Shown here: positions 33,106 through 45,861 of the stretch, one piece after another
Numbering within the stretch: the stretch's first letter is position 1
How the letters are laid out: every line of letters starts with the position of its first letter
Assembly (NCBI GenBank): GCA_039090855.1
Contig: CM077011.1
Location: 31,153,001-31,217,000, forward strand
Source of the DNA: Macrothele yani
Taxonomy: Eukaryota; Arthropoda; Arachnida; Araneae; Macrothelidae
Length of the DNA: 64,000 nucleotides
Direction of reading: 5' to 3'
Notes under the pieces: model-generated
Told to the model about the DNA's origin: nothing
The model's database searches: none
The model's input: only the letters and a program-made list of their open reading frames with translations
Translations under genes and position numbers: made by a program

Positions 33106-33862
33106 CGTGTCAAACTTATCACATGGCCGTGGCCGTAGTCTGATAATAAATCTTTCAAGTGGGCCATAGCGGCAAAAAAATCTTAAATGGGCCGCAGAAG
33201 GATTATATAAAGATTGTGTCTTTAAGTCATCTTAATGAATGAATTCCATCGTTTATTCTTAGTTCAATCCTTCATCTCTTTATTTATTCAAGTCTGCAGC
33301 AAGATTATGAATCTTTCAAATGGGCCACAGTTTGATACAAATCTTTCAAGTGGGCCACAAATAGCTTATATAAATAAATGTCTCTTCAATTCATCTTAAT
33401 CAATAAATCACTTGATTTATTTTGGATTCAATCTTTCCTGTCTTTGCTTTATTTGAAATAATAAATCTTTCAAGTGGGCCGCAAATAGCTTACATGTAGA
33501 TAGATCTCTTTAATTCATCTTATTGAATAATTGTTTAAATAAGATAAATTATGATTCTCTCTTTGTTTTATTCAGGGCCGCAGCAAGATAATGAATCTTT
33601 CAAATGGGCCACAACCCGATACAAATCTTTTAAGTGGGCCGCAAATAGCTTATATAAATAATGTATCTTCAATTCATCTTAATCAATAAATTAATTCATT
33701 TATTTCTGATTCAATCTTTCCTGTCTTTGCTTTATTTGAGATAATAAATCTTTTAAGTGGGCCGCAAATAGCTTACATGAAGATATTCTCTTTAATTCAT
33801 GTTATTGAATAATTACTTAATTTTTAATTCAGTCCTTCCCCTCTTTGTTTTATTTAGACTCT
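33106..33862. repeat. Degenerate ~281-bp tandem repeat
   Basis: The word AAGTGGGCCGCAAATAGCTTA recurs with variants near 33348, 33474, 33630 and 33757, and AATGAATCTTTCAAATGGGCC near 33308 and 33589. The pair AGCAAGATTATGAATC / AGCAAGATAATGAATC lies about 281 bp apart, so each large unit contains two related halves. About 2.6 units; the left part from 33106 is more diverged. Confidence 0.85.
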
Positions 33863-33899
33863 AAACAAGACGAGAAATTCTTATCAGGCTCTTCTGCAT

Positions 33900-34092
33900 T
33901 CCAAAATAGAGAACTCCTGTGGCTGAATACTCTGAAGCGTTGGCTTCTGACAATTCTTCCCATAGTGGCCCGGGTTCGATGCTTGTGACGCATGGATGGA
34001 GTCCTCCCTGTGAAGTCAGTTGCCCCGAATGAGCACAGGGGCGGGTTATAGCCCTTTGTGTTACTCATGGTGATCCATACCCCCTAAAAAAA
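33900..34092 (+). mobile_element. SINE-A, diverged (copy 5)
   Basis: Plus orientation: the head with TGAAGCGTTGGCTTCTGACA and CCCGGGTTCGATGC near 33970, then CATGGATGGAG, a rearranged body, and the terminus TACTCATGGTGATCC before an A-run near 34086. Substitutions and indels indicate age. Confidence 0.7.
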
Positions 34093-35584
34093 TGCTAAAA
34101 TTGTTTGTTGTGGAAAAAATTATGTGGCTTAGAAGGTGTCATACATTTTGGAGGTACTTCTGAAGTGGCGCTGAAACGGCTGGCATAACACACGGACGCC
34201 TAGATTTTCTCAAGCCAAGTTAGGAGCCTGGCTCCTGTCAGGTGGGTGACTGATGGCATTTAACGATCAAATATTTTCTTAATTTAATTCCGACCATCAA
34301 AGAGCAAAATTAATTAGAGTGATCGTTGATTCAAAATATTTTTTTTAGAAAATTACCTATTTTTTTGTAATTCAGTGATTCCGATGCAGTTAATGAAATC
34401 AATGCCTTTGTATTTAGTCTTCCTATCTGCTTTTCAGTTTTTCATTTTCAAACAATATCTGCGGGCTATCGCTTACCAAACCAAATCCAAACGAGAGAAA
34501 TGCAAGGCAGCGACACTCAGAATAAGATAAAACTCAGCGGTGAATACTAACAAATATTGCAAGTTATAACGTCACTAAATTACCGTTCAAAAGCCCGCTC
34601 AAAGAATTTCAGCTTCGACCACTTCTGTCCATAACCGCTGTTTGCAAATCATGGTCAAAGGTTGATCGAACGCCATACATCCTCAAAGGACGTTGCATTT
34701 TCATATTTTTCATCTGATCTTGTATTCTGCTCGCGTTCAGAGTTTTAATAAGCTATATTATGCATACTATTCATGACTTCGTATACATTTGGATACATAA
34801 CGGGAAAGCTACCTTGTTTTGGCATTTTCACTTGATTTCCCCATTTTCCCAAGCACCGAGCTGTTAATTTGAGAATTATGCTTTCAAAAGTGACAGCTAC
34901 CTAACACATGATCCAACTTAACCGCTTACGTGAGGGGTTCATTAACCAGACAACATTATGGAAAGCAATAAATGAGCACTTTACTGCATGGCGCACGAGC
35001 TACAACGTGTTTCCAGTTTCCTCAAATGCTCAAAGCATCATCTGCCGGATCACGCTAGCAAATATCAGGTTCAAGTATAGTAAAGAATTACCTATAGCGG
35101 AGATGTCCTGATAAACGATATAAAATTTAACAGTAAAATCAAATTTGATCTCCTGCCGGTAATGTATAGCTGTTGTGTCTCATGATAACAGTTCTGTTTC
35201 TTTTCTCTGCACTCCGTATCCCTAAATTATAGACGTTCAACAACTTATAGACTTCACATGATTAGAATGAAAGCAGAAAAATGTAAAGGTTTCTGTTTTG
35301 TTACGTTGTAGTTCCATTATCGGAAAGCTGCGCTTTTGTCTAAAACAACGCATCATGGGAGTGTTCTCCTATACCAATAAGTGAAAGTGTGTTCCTACCT
35401 CGTGAGTTTCAACTAAATGTTATATTCTGTATAGTTTGCATATATATGCGTAAACAAACGGAATATGATGGTCGAAATTCAGATTAAATGTAAAACGTGC
35501 AGCACAAATCTAAAGCAAAAGGTTCCATCCGTTTCCTAAGCATGTGGACGAGAGTAAAGAAAATTTTAGTGTTAATCTGAGGAA
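34093..35584. other. Stretch without recognised genes
   Basis: AT-rich, with only short overlapping frames. No mobile element recognised. Confidence 0.35.
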
Positions 35585-35785
35585 AGTTGTTGGAAGCAGA
35601 AGTTTCTGACTGGCTGTCCGAGTTGAGCCTGGGTTTGAGTCCCGGATGAAGCATGGGTTTTGTATTTGTGTTATGGCGCTGGCACTTTCCCTTCCCTGGA
35701 ACCAGTGGCCCAAAATTTAGGACAAGCGACTGCTTATAGCTCCTAGAGTTTCTCATGGTGGTCTTTAAACCCACAAACACCAGCA
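35585..35785 (+). mobile_element. SINE-A (copy 6)
   Basis: Plus orientation. The head retains a B box-like GGGTTTGAGTCCCGG near 35632; the body retains CCCTTCCCTGGAACCAGTGG and AGCGACTGCTTATAGCTC; the end reads GTGGTCTTTAAACC. The A box has decayed. Confidence 0.8.
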
Positions 35786-36035
35786 ACAAAGCTGAGGAGA
35801 AGGAAATATTGACCTCAAGAATGATTAATCTTCATATCCGGTTTGTCGAGGCTAGAGAAGCATGAACATGTCATACCGAAACTAATCAATTGGATGAATT
35901 CAGACCGCGTATCTTCACTCACGTACTTAATTATTCTGCGACGCACTTGCGAAAATACATTGTAGGTTATGTTACGAAGATTTCAGAATTCATTCGTTTC
36001 TAGGAATAGTAGGGAATATTCAGCAATAGGTCACT

Positions 36036-36640
36036 CTTTGTCAGTCAGCATGGAAAACTTCGACGAAGAGGTGCTTATCGGTGACGGTCATTAGTGGAGC
36101 TGTAAACATAATTTCTCAAGCAATCGAGCAGTATGTTATCTAAGTGTTTTCATTATTTTATTGCCCGGAAATTGGGATTCAAAGGCGTCCCTAGACTACG
36201 TAATGACTTTATTGCTTTTCTTGGCGACATGGCCTGGACTTCAAGCAAAGAAAAGCTAGAGTTCGAGACAGAGGGTCACGCGGAGAAAGAAGTGGAAAAC
36301 AGAAGTTTTCAGAGAGGAACTCTAGAGGAAGACATGGACCTGTGAATAGCCAGTTTAAAAGAAAAGAAAGTTACGTAGAATTGAAGTTGATTCGAAAGAG
36401 GAATAATTAAGAAGCAGAGTAATTAGAGTTCTAAGACAATGCTGGGAAATCAGCGTAATAAAGTTTTAGTTGACAATATATTTATTGAAACTAAAACATC
36501 TCTCATCTGTTCGTCAGTTACATAATTTTTTTACAACGAACTTCAATTACGCTTACATAGCGAACCCCAAAGGAAAGTATAAATACCGCTTATAGCAGCA
36601 AGCTTCCAGATACTACCAAATGAACTAAAGAACTTCAACT
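36036..36640 (+). repeat. Unclassified dispersed repeat F (copy 1)
   Basis: Shares with 38.57-39.22 kb and 52.62-53.05 kb the opening GTCAGCATGG(G)AA-TTCGA, the words TTATCGGTGACGGTCATTAG and AAAGTTACGTAGAA, and the order of blocks over about 600 bp. The open frame 36133-36345 is not conserved as protein between copies. No ends, tails or terminal repeats were identified. Confidence 0.65.
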
Positions 36641-37275
36641 TCTGATAGATTTACCATTATTATACAGAGATATTCGCAACACATATTTTTATGTTTGTAG
36701 AGCAAGACAGTACAACTTCAGACAGGCTAATTTTGGAATTATCATTAGGAATTCAAAGTTTCCTTGAAGATCTTTGGCATTTGTTCCGGATAAAAAAGTA
36801 TTTGTACAAATTTTGTGCTTTCAAGAGCAAATTTCATACGATAAGGGTAAATACAGAACGCTTGTTGAAGCCAAGCTGCATTTACGCGAGCGTTGCGTAT
36901 TTAAATCCAGCTTGGCAGTAACATCAAAGGTTGAAACCTAACTCTATATGCAGAGTATCGTCAATTGTCGAATGGCTTAAAATACTATGACAAAATTAAT
37001 GGAACTAAGAAGATAGCGCAATTATTCTTATTCGTGCTGTCTGCGACTAAATGTTTGCAAAATTAACTCTTCTACTTCATCACATAAAAATAAATTTGGT
37101 TCTATTTTAACCACAGCAGAACAAATAAAGAATATTTTTATTTACCGCAAGGGAACCACAAATTCATGACTGCTCCTCACAGACCTTCAATGAAAAGAAA
37201 AAACTGTCAACAACTCAGTTTTTTAAGGTCGGAATTATGACATTAAAACAAGTTTTTAAATTAGATGCTAAAAAT
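36641..37275. other. AT-rich stretch, no gene
   Basis: Nothing recognised beyond short frames. It leads into a degenerate tandem repeat. Confidence 0.35.
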
Positions 37276-38095
37276 AAATTTACTACGTTGAGCCATTTCA
37301 GGCTAGAAAATTTCCAAATGGCTGATGAGGCTGGAATTCCTTGTCTAATACTCATCAGCCAATTTTCAAATGCAGAAATGTGTAAAGGTTGAAGGGTTCG
37401 GAATTCCTTATAACTTATTCCGCAGAATTTTTAAATGAAGTACTGTGAAGTGGGTGAAGTTTTCGGAATTCTTTATGTTTCATGTTGTACGAATTTAACT
37501 ACAGAACTGTGAAGAGGCTGAGGAGGAAAAAATTCCTTATACCACATGCCGAGCTATTTTATTTACAGAATTGCAAAACAGTTGCTGAGGTCGGAATTCC
37601 TTATACCTCACACGGGACCATTTTAACTACATTATTCTAAAACAGCAGAAAGGACCGAATTTCTTATGTCCCCTACCGGTTGTGACATACTACAGAGGTG
37701 AAAACATGTGTCAAGACGACAAATCTGCAGCTAGACATTCTATCAGCGTAGCTCAGTTGGGAGAACGACTTACTCCGGAGTGAGGGGACACGGACAAACT
37801 TGTATTTTCACACTGCCCAGTTTTAACTGAAGAACTGTGAAATGGCTGAAGCTGTAGGAGTTCCTCATGTCTGACATTGGGCCATTTTAATCAAGGAGTC
37901 CTGGAATGAATGAAGTTATCTACATTTTTTATGACTCATGTCAGACTATATTAACCAAAGAATTGCGAAATGGCTGAGGTGTTTGAAACCCCCTTGTCTC
38001 ATATTTGGTCATTTTGACAAAAGAATCGCGAAATGGCTGAGGAGGGTCAAAATACTTTATGCTTCGTACTGAGCCATTTTAACTAATGATTTTCC
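37276..38095. repeat. Degenerate ~65-bp tandem repeat
   Basis: Units resemble CATTTTAACTACAGAATTG, then AAATGGCTGAGG, then GGAATTCCTTATACCTCA. GGAATTC-type words occur near 37333, 37400, 37465, 37530 and 37593 at about 65-bp spacing. The array is interrupted by a tRNA-like repeat at 37684-37815 and resumes to about 38090. Confidence 0.85.
37684..37815 (+). mobile_element. tRNA-derived repeat B (copy 1), inside the tandem array
   Basis: Begins near TACTACAGAGGTGAAAACAT, continues CAAATCTGCAGC, then the A-box-like GTAGCTCAGTTGGGAGAACG and CTCCGGAGTGAGGGGACACG. It matches 53364-53495 closely. The tRNA-like part starts about 60 bp inside the shared sequence. No B box is recognisable in this subtype. 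Confidence 0.75.
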
Positions 38096-38569
38096 AGAGA
38101 TTTGGTAATGAGGGGCTTCTTAGCTAAACTCGTGACAACGCGGTTATGTTGTTAAGCCACGCTAGGTAGCTGAGGAAGATGCAGTTTTGCGGTTCCAGAA
38201 TTTGAGTTGTAGCTATTCTTGAAATGATTAGAATGTACTTGCTCCAGAAATCTTCTTATATGAGATTGACCACTGACAGTAAAAAAAGAGAGAAAAATGT
38301 ACAAACTTCAGCTGGGTGCTCATCTTCAAGCTGAATACATTCAACCATCCTCCTCCGGTTCCTGATTTCTGCAACACATGGCGTCCCTACGAACAATGGT
38401 TTGCTGTTAGAACAGATAATTATTTTAAAATTTCTGATTCTCTGATATGAACTGTTCTGTTATTTGACTCTTTTATAGCTTTGCTCTCATGTTATCTTCA
38501 TTTCGCTACGGGTTTCAGAATTAATTCATTTCAAAGTCGGGAACTATCAACCATAGGTGTTCCTTTGTC

Positions 38570-39215
38570 AGTCTTCATCGCGGCGGTCAGCATGGGAATA
38601 TTCGAAGATGTTTTCTGTCCGGACGGCAATAAGAATTAATAAGTGTTAGTGTACACTTGTAATGTACTCTATCGTTTTATTAGTCTACGCAGAAATCGTG
38701 CACATTGTGATCCAAAAGTGCACAGAGAGGGCCAAATGATTTTATTGCTGTTGCAGCCCGAGGAACGCCCTTTCCTCCATGCGAGGGGGTGGGAGACAGA
38801 GGAGGGTCGAGAAAGGCTCAGAAGATACAGAGGTCACGTGAGAAAAGAAGGCGCGATTTGGGACAGGTTGCGAGATGATGGTCTGGAAAGGAGTACTTTT
38901 TCGGGTCTTCGGAAACGTCAGCGCAAGAAAATGAAAAGTTACGTAGAACTTTAGTAAGTACGAAAGAGCGAGAAATTAATAAACGGAATAACTGGTGAGA
39001 GGACAGAAAACTCTAACTAATAATTTATTAAGACTAATCTGGGACAACCAATACTATAAGTTTAAGCAAAGAATAAATTAATTGAGACTGCAAATTTCTC
39101 ATCTATTTCTTCGCTGTATATTTTGTACAACGAGCTACAATTAGGCTTCAACATCGAACTCAAACGGGCCTATAAACGAATAGAGCCCTCTAATGATTAG
39201 CACCTTCCCAAAGAC
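38570..39215 (+). repeat. Unclassified dispersed repeat F (copy 2)
   Basis: Opens CGGTCAGCATGGGAATATTC and contains AAAAGTTACGTAGAACTTTAGT and a block around TACAACGAGCTACAATTAGGC that corresponds to TACAACGAACTTCAATTACG in copy 1. The 103-codon frame at 38643-38954 lies inside it and is charged and of low complexity. I do not consider it a gene. Confidence 0.65.
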
Positions 39216-40790
39216 TGCTACAACTATTGTATTCCTCAATCATTTTGAACCTCATCTTTTTATCTCGTCTAGAAATTACTTCTGATGCCATAACTATATG
39301 CTGTTTGCCTTCCTCTCAACATTGCACGGCAATACCTGTACAGTTTTTTGACATAGTAATTTGTGTTGTGTTTTTTTTAAATGTATTGTATATGTGTATT
39401 GTAAATTATGTTTGAATTCTTTGTAATCACTTTTATTTTGTAATAACAAATTTTAGGGAATGTGTTAGAGAAGGATTTACGTCATTACTGGTTCTAGTGC
39501 AAGAAATCGTCGAGAATAAAGCATTGGGAATTTCTTTGAAACTGTGTACATGACACAGTATCTAACGCAATGGATGACCTCAGTAATGGGAAAGTCGCAT
39601 CGAAACAACCTTTTTCCAAAGATGCAAAGGTTTTGCAACGAAGCACAGCTTTTCGCAGGCCGAATGGAGTGAAAAAAAAAAAAAGGACTGCGGGAAGAAA
39701 AATGAAGGGAAAAAAAGGAGAAATTGAAAGAAAACAGTCACAAAAGCAACAGTTAAACACTAGAAACGGCGCCTAGAACCCTCCAAGAACCGTAGACTCC
39801 GACGTTTGGCTGTTAGTAGCCGGCATAAAAAGAGCGTTGACTTACAACAAATTGTCTTTCTGTTGTGCTAAGGGAGTTGTCGGGGGGCGAGGGCGAGCAT
39901 TACTCCCTAATCGGGCCCGTTCTTGTCACAGATCAGATTACGGGAGATATTTACGCGGTTTTGGAGCTACTCTTTGCATGGAAATGGCCCACTTGAGGGC
40001 TGGCCACGCAAAGAACACGCGACGCGCCATAAGAAGCCCTGGCGAGACCAACAGGTCTCTCTCTTTCTCTCTCTTACTGTTGAGTGCTGAAACGACATAT
40101 AACGGAATGATCTCTTCTAAGTCTTAATCGGTAATTTTTTTCGTCTTCCTTCTTTACTTTTTTTTTCTCTAAAAATAATCTACTCATACGTCATTTGGGA
40201 CATTTTGTACCATCTTGGATTTTTCTTTTCTTCTGCATTTATTGTTTTTTTCTCGAAAGAATTCGAATACAGATTTCGCAAACTGTCAGTTGAGAATTTG
40301 TGAAATTCAGAAATGTCTTACTCAAAAATGGAGATTATGCATTTACCTGGAAGGAATGCGTATTTCTAATCAAAGTAAAATAAATTCCTGCTGATTTTTT
40401 TACAGTATATTAACAGACGCATGCTTATTTTTAAGCAGTTGTACAAACTTGCTTTTCCCTTTGTTCAACAATAAACCTGGGATTTCCTCTTTTTCTTTTT
40501 TCGTTTCGATGATCATATTTGTTTCTAGAAGACAAGGAACAGTCTTCCGTGTGATTCAGATGTAAACTTCTCGTGCAGATTCCAGTTCGAGCTTCTACTG
40601 AGAAATAAGTGTTGTGAATGTTGGACGAGAGTTTCTGTTTTCTTTGCGTGGCATAATTAATTTTGCGTTAGAGATGGACAAAAATCTGGCCTTTAGGATT
40701 CGTGAGGATAATTCAACTGAAAAAAAAAAAGAAAACGGAGAGAGAGAGAGAGAGAGAAAAGGAGAGTGAAAGAGAGAGAGAGAGAGAAGG

Positions 40791-40835
<45 letters not shown>

Positions 40836-42170
40836 AAGAGAGAGGTAAAAACAGGCAGAAGGACTGACGCACATACAACAATTCATTGTTTACTGCCAAA
40901 TGCTCTTACTTTTTTCGTTAAAAATAGGCATAATTATGTTCTCTTAGCTCTGTGCTGCACCACATAGTATTAGAAATAAAGTTGCACTACGGCTTGAAGA
41001 AAAATGGGAAAGATAGTGAAGCATTTGTATCAGAAAATTTAGTAATTGCTTCTCTAGCTTCTCTATTTTCCTTTTGCCTTTAACATATCATGTATTTTAT
41101 TCAAATAAATTGTAACATAAAATATGAGTTCCATACAAAAGTCTATGTCGTCTATGTCAAAAATTGCAGACTTTTTGCATGCCTATGTGTAAACACGTAT
41201 AGTTCAGGTTTCGAAAGAGTAAGAAAAAAATGAAAATAAACATGCGACTGAAAGGAATTCTTTTTAATTTTTAAATCACCACCACTGATATATCATTTCT
41301 TCTACGTAAGATAATGCATCAGTTTAATCTTTCATTATATGTTAAGGATCATATCCAGAGTACGAGCGAAACTTTTTAAAGTTGAGAACTGTCTGAACAA
41401 TGGCGCAGTGAGGAATTCATATACAGATGTTAACAAGCCTAGTAGTTTATGAAAAAAATGTTGCATGTGGAAATTTTAAAAACTATCTTCACAATGACGC
41501 AACTAGAAATCATTATGAAAAAAGTTCCGTATTATGTTCCAAAAGTTTCGAGTTTTTTTTATATACAGAAGTTCAGGACTATTGTTATAGTGAGATACAC
41601 AAAAATGTTTAGATGTGCACATATTAAAAACTATTCCTGTTGTGAAGTATAAAGAAATTCTTTCATTTGTAGATGTTATGAAGCTACTATGCAGTAAGAT
41701 AGATTTTATTTTTATATAGAAGTGTTAAGGGAATATTTGGCATAGGCGGGAAATTTTTAATGGAGTGAAGTTACCGATTGCTCTCATAGAGATATAACCA
41801 GCATTTTAATATATACAAAACTTGAATATGAATACAGGATATAAAACTAGTGTAATCATTTGGCGAGTGTTAGAGTGTATGGAGAAGGAAATTTTATAGC
41901 CTATCTTCAGCCTTCGGTTCAAAAGGTTTTGATAAAGCTAACAAGTGCTTTAATATTTATCACTCATGGCGCATTAAAGAAATTAAAGACGCGCGTTAAT
42001 AAATCAATTAAATAAAAAATATATCAATTCAAAGCTTCTGTATATATAAAATCTTTTTTTTCAAGAGCGTGGATTTATAAATAATTTTTTAATGCACTGT
42101 ATTTAAAAAAAGTATCTAGAGAAAACAAAAGCTTTTGCCTAAAACTTTAAAAAACAGAAAAATAAAAAAA
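39216..42170. other. Long AT-rich stretch, no gene assigned
   Basis: 39.78-40.13 kb is GC-richer with a 96-codon frame lacking a domain. 40739-40845 is a GA microsatellite block. 41.4-42.0 kb is very AT-rich. A direct repeat, ATATAACCAGCATTT(T)AATATATAC, occurs near 41796 and again near 42215. Confidence 0.4.
40735..40845. repeat. (GA)n-rich microsatellite block
   Basis: Successive GA runs interrupted by AAGGAGAGTG and GATACA. Minus-strand Ser/Leu frames here are repeat read-through. Confidence 0.95.
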
Positions 42171-42184
42171 TACATACAGCTCAA

Positions 42185-42216
42185 ATTTAGCCTCGGATTA
42201 ATAACCGAGGCTAAAT
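42185..42216. repeat. Perfect 12-bp hairpin
   Basis: ATTTAGCCTCGG, 8-nt spacer, CCGAGGCTAAAT. It sits exactly where the second copy of the ATATAACCAGCATT direct repeat begins. Confidence 0.85.
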
Positions 42217-42289
42217 ATAACCAGCATTTAATATATACAAAACTTTACGGTAAGTAACTGAAAATTAATCATACTTGAACACACGATTT

Positions 42290-43975
42290 CATCTGGTCAT
42301 ATTTTCTTTAGACAAAAACATCTAATTTTCTTTGTTTTAAACTCGACGTTTTTAGCACATCTTTTGTAAAAAAAGATCGTGTCTTTTGTAAAAAAAGATG
42401 TTATCGGTTTGTCCGTCCGTCCGTCTGTAAACACCATATCTCGGCAACTATTAGTACAATTTGAAAAATTCTTTTTGCATTGGGAAGCTTGAAATATGCG
42501 CTCATTTTGTTTTTTTGTTTTTTTACGATGTACAATTTCGACGCTAGAGGGCGTAAATGCAGATGATGTCGAATTCGAAATACATTTTATTCCATAATTT
42601 CCTTTTAAACATCCGACTGAAAAAATTCTTTTATCTTTCGATTCTACTTCTGTCAAAGAGTATTTTAGGTATAGTTACTTTTTCAAATTATGCATAGATT
42701 TTTCGCTAGGGAGGGTAAAAATAAATCAAGTTTTCCCCGATATATCTTCTTCTAAAACTTCGATTTGAAAAAAAAAATTTCTTAGCGGATACAGCTCCTG
42801 ATGGAAAATCTTTCATTAATTCCAGACGATATGTGGAACAAACATTGTACAGTTTTCGAAGAACCCAACGGCCAGTGGATCAAATTTTGGAATTTTTACT
42901 AGCCAATGGAATTTTCCGTTAAAAATTCCATATTTAAACGGGAATTCCGAATTTTTTGTTAAAATTACCATTACAATTATTATTATTCTGAATTTCCGAA
43001 AAATTTTCTGTTAAAAATTCCATCGGAATTTTTACTAGCCAATGGCCAGTAAGCGGGGTTTTTTTTTTCAGTTTGTTTTAGAATTTGTAAATTTATAAAG
43101 AATTGAACCACAGACTTCAAATAATCCAGGTTTCACTATGGCAGTTTTCAGAATTTTGAAATTCAGATACCCAACTCACAAACTGAACATCGGAATTGCA
43201 AACCATACTTCAGTTTTCTGAAAATTTTGGACTGTAGGAAACCTAGTTCCGACTCAAAATATTTGGATTAAGACGGACCACTTTTTGCCCAAGTGGTGAC
43301 CGCAGATCATGGATAGGTCTTTTATATTGTTTCCCAACTGGAGGTTGAAGAACCATTTATGCTCTGATTTTGCTAAATTTTATTTCTGTTCACATGGGAG
43401 AACCTCCTGCCTTTCACACTGAAGCAAGGTATTCCACGAAGGTGGCTTTTGGTAAGTTGCAAAGTGCTTCATAATCAGTGCACTATAAGAAGTGCATTAA
43501 TAGTGCATTATATCTGTAGCTTTACAATCAAGGTATCGTCCTGGATACTAGCACCATGTGCGTACAAAATATATTAGTATTTGTGTCATTCCTGAACCAG
43601 TAAAAATGAGTGAACTACCAAATTTTGGTATACACTGGTCAAGAGTTTCTTTTCAAATTTATACACGGCGCAGCATGTTTTGTGTTTTATTCATTAGTAC
43701 TATTTTCATGTGTACACGCACACATTTTGTTCTAAATTTGCGATATACTACTCCGATGAAAATGATACGTTATTTTCTACATGTACTGCAAATGTGTACA
43801 TTTTTTTTTTTTTTTGCACTGGCCAGTGCCATTTTGGTGGACCAGTGATTTGGAAATTCGAGTGGTCCGCTGGGCCTGTAGAAGATGTATTTCTAATTCT
43901 GACACTGCATCAAATATTCCCGCGAATCTCGCCTATTACCGCAAATTTTTCGTCATGTCAATACGAAAAATGTGA
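42290..43975. other. Repeat-like stretch, unclassified
   Basis: 42405-42440 holds GTCCGTCCGTCCGTCTGTAA followed by ATATCTCGGCAACTA, a motif I associate with dispersed repeats in arthropods. 42815-42875 (AATTCCAGACGATATGTGGA ... TTTCGAAGAACCCA) matches 58.43-58.56 kb. The words GGAATTTTTACTAGCCAATGG occur at about 42889 and 43025 as direct repeats. Frames are short and unconvincing. Confidence 0.45.
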
Positions 43976-44378
43976 GAATAGAGTTTTTCCGTTAAAATAG
44001 GACAGAAATTGCGGAAAGGTTTCTAAAAATTCAGAATTTTTCGTTAATACATCTAACAAAAGACCATTTAACGTCAATATAAGGAAAGGAATTGCGGAAA
44101 GGTTTCTGAAAATTCAGAATTTACCGTTAACACATTTAACAAAAGACCATTTAATGTCAATATAAGAAATGGAATTGCGGAAAGGTTTCTGAAAATTCAG
44201 AATTTTCCGTTAACACATTTAACAAAAGACCATTTAATGTCAATATAAGAAATGGAATTGCGGAAAGGTTTCTGAAAATTCAGAATTTTCAGTTAACACA
44301 TTTAACAAAAGACCATTTAATGTCATTATAAGAAATGGAATTGCGGAAAGGTTTCTGAAAATTCAAAATTTTCCTGGC
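43976..44378. repeat. 83-bp tandem repeat, about 4.7 units
   Basis: ATTGCGGAAAGGTTTCTGAA starts at 44008 (one variant base), 44091, 44174, 44257 and 44340, exactly 83 bp apart. Units two to four differ by only a few bases; the outer units are more diverged. Confidence 0.95.
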
Positions 44379-45860
44379 ATAAGATAAATCCATGACATTC
44401 AGGTTCCTTTCCGTCGTTTTGCGGAAAAGGTTGTATCAGAAATATGCTTCTTTAATTCATGAAAGAAATGATTCGTGAATTTCAGAAAAATTTTTACAAT
44501 GTATAAAACACGTAAGCTCTCAACGCTTATTGTGCTGACTCATGTTTTCTCTCTGCTAATGAATTTCCAACTTAACCAGCTTCATTCATGCCATCTTTAC
44601 AACTGCGTTTTCGATTTTTTTTTTTTAATTTATTTTTCCGCATTTACTTATTTATTATTTCACTCAAGTCAGTGCGTAGATTAAGACGCATAAATGGGAC
44701 GGGGGTTGTGAAAATGTGTTTCCCTTTTGGGTTTTTCGTTTTGTGTCTCAGTGTTACTGAGAGTTTCATTAATAAGTAGCATGCCTTAAAAGGCTTTCAG
44801 ATTTCCAGTTATGATGCATGTTTTATTTCTCTGAACACAATTCAGATTTTCGGAGGCGTAGAAAGTAAATCAATCTGTGTCGGATACGGCAATGGCACAG
44901 GTGAACCCTTCTTCCCACCCCTCCTACCTTTTCCCCCCTTTTCCTTTGGGACTCGAAACTGCAAGACAAAGGATCACACGCGTCCAGCTTTCCGAGTCGC
45001 ACGTGTTACAACCCTGCGGAACACATGATGATGTACTTCCGCCGGAAGTCGCGACCCTAGTGCTTAATTGTGAAGCATACAGAGGTATAAAGTGTTTTAT
45101 GTCTGCAGATGTGTAAGTAGATAAAGCAGCATTGATTTTCTTTTTATTTCTGTTGTTTTTCATTGCACTTTGTCATAAATGTGGTCTTGTGGACACATTG
45201 TACCCCGAGGTATGTTTTTAGTGATGAGTAAAAAAAGAAAAAAAAAGCCAGAACACTTTTTAAAAGACCCAATGAGGATACAAGTGTTGTTTTTGAAAAA
45301 AAGAAAAGTTTTCATTGCGTTATGTATTGAACCATAGTTCACTGTTAATAGATTGAGGATTTACGCGTCGCTTTTTCAAAAGTTTGACGGAACTGCTTTC
45401 TATTGTGATTTCTGTAGGATTACAAAATGTTGTTTAACCCTTTAAGGTCCCGATATACTTGAACTGTATGGTGCCCACAATTTTCTACGCTCCGCAAATA
45501 CAAATCTACACATTGTTTTACGAAAGCTACGGAAAAACAATTCCTTTCCCCCTCTATCTAAGCAGAACTGACCATATACCTGTTACTAGTGGTATAAGTA
45601 CTTTCTTCTCTGCTGCATGATACAGAACATGACGGGGAAGGTTTGATCACCCTGATACGGACATCATGCCACTGAATTGAAACAACTGACCTAAACATCT
45701 TCTGTTTCCCTTCTCATGTTCATTGCCATTGTTATAACCTTTTCAGAAGTAATCAATCGGAAAGGATTAGTGTCGATCATCGCCCTGAAAGATCACTTTG
45801 AGTAATTAAGTTAAAGGTGACCCCAGACACACGCGTTTGAGTTTCACGCCAGCAAATGGG
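44379..45860. other. Stretch without recognised genes
   Basis: 44.88-45.12 kb is GC-richer with overlapping 79-codon frames on both strands and no domain. A/T-runs are frequent elsewhere. Nothing else was recognised. Confidence 0.35.
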
Positions 45861-45861
45861 G

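Noticed and set aside
38643..38954. 103-codon charged frame
   Set aside because: Lies inside dispersed repeat F, and the other two copies do not keep the frame.
40693..40899. Minus-strand frame of alternating Leu and Ser
   Set aside because: Translation of a GA microsatellite.
41796..42245. Possible small LTR-like element between two ATATAACCAGCATT direct repeats
   Set aside because: The direct repeat is only about 30 bp and AT-rich, and there is no primer-binding site, polypurine tract or coding remnant.
42405..42440. GTCCGTCCGTCC tract as a functional site
   Set aside because: A short simple repeat within a repeat-like context; nothing indicates function.
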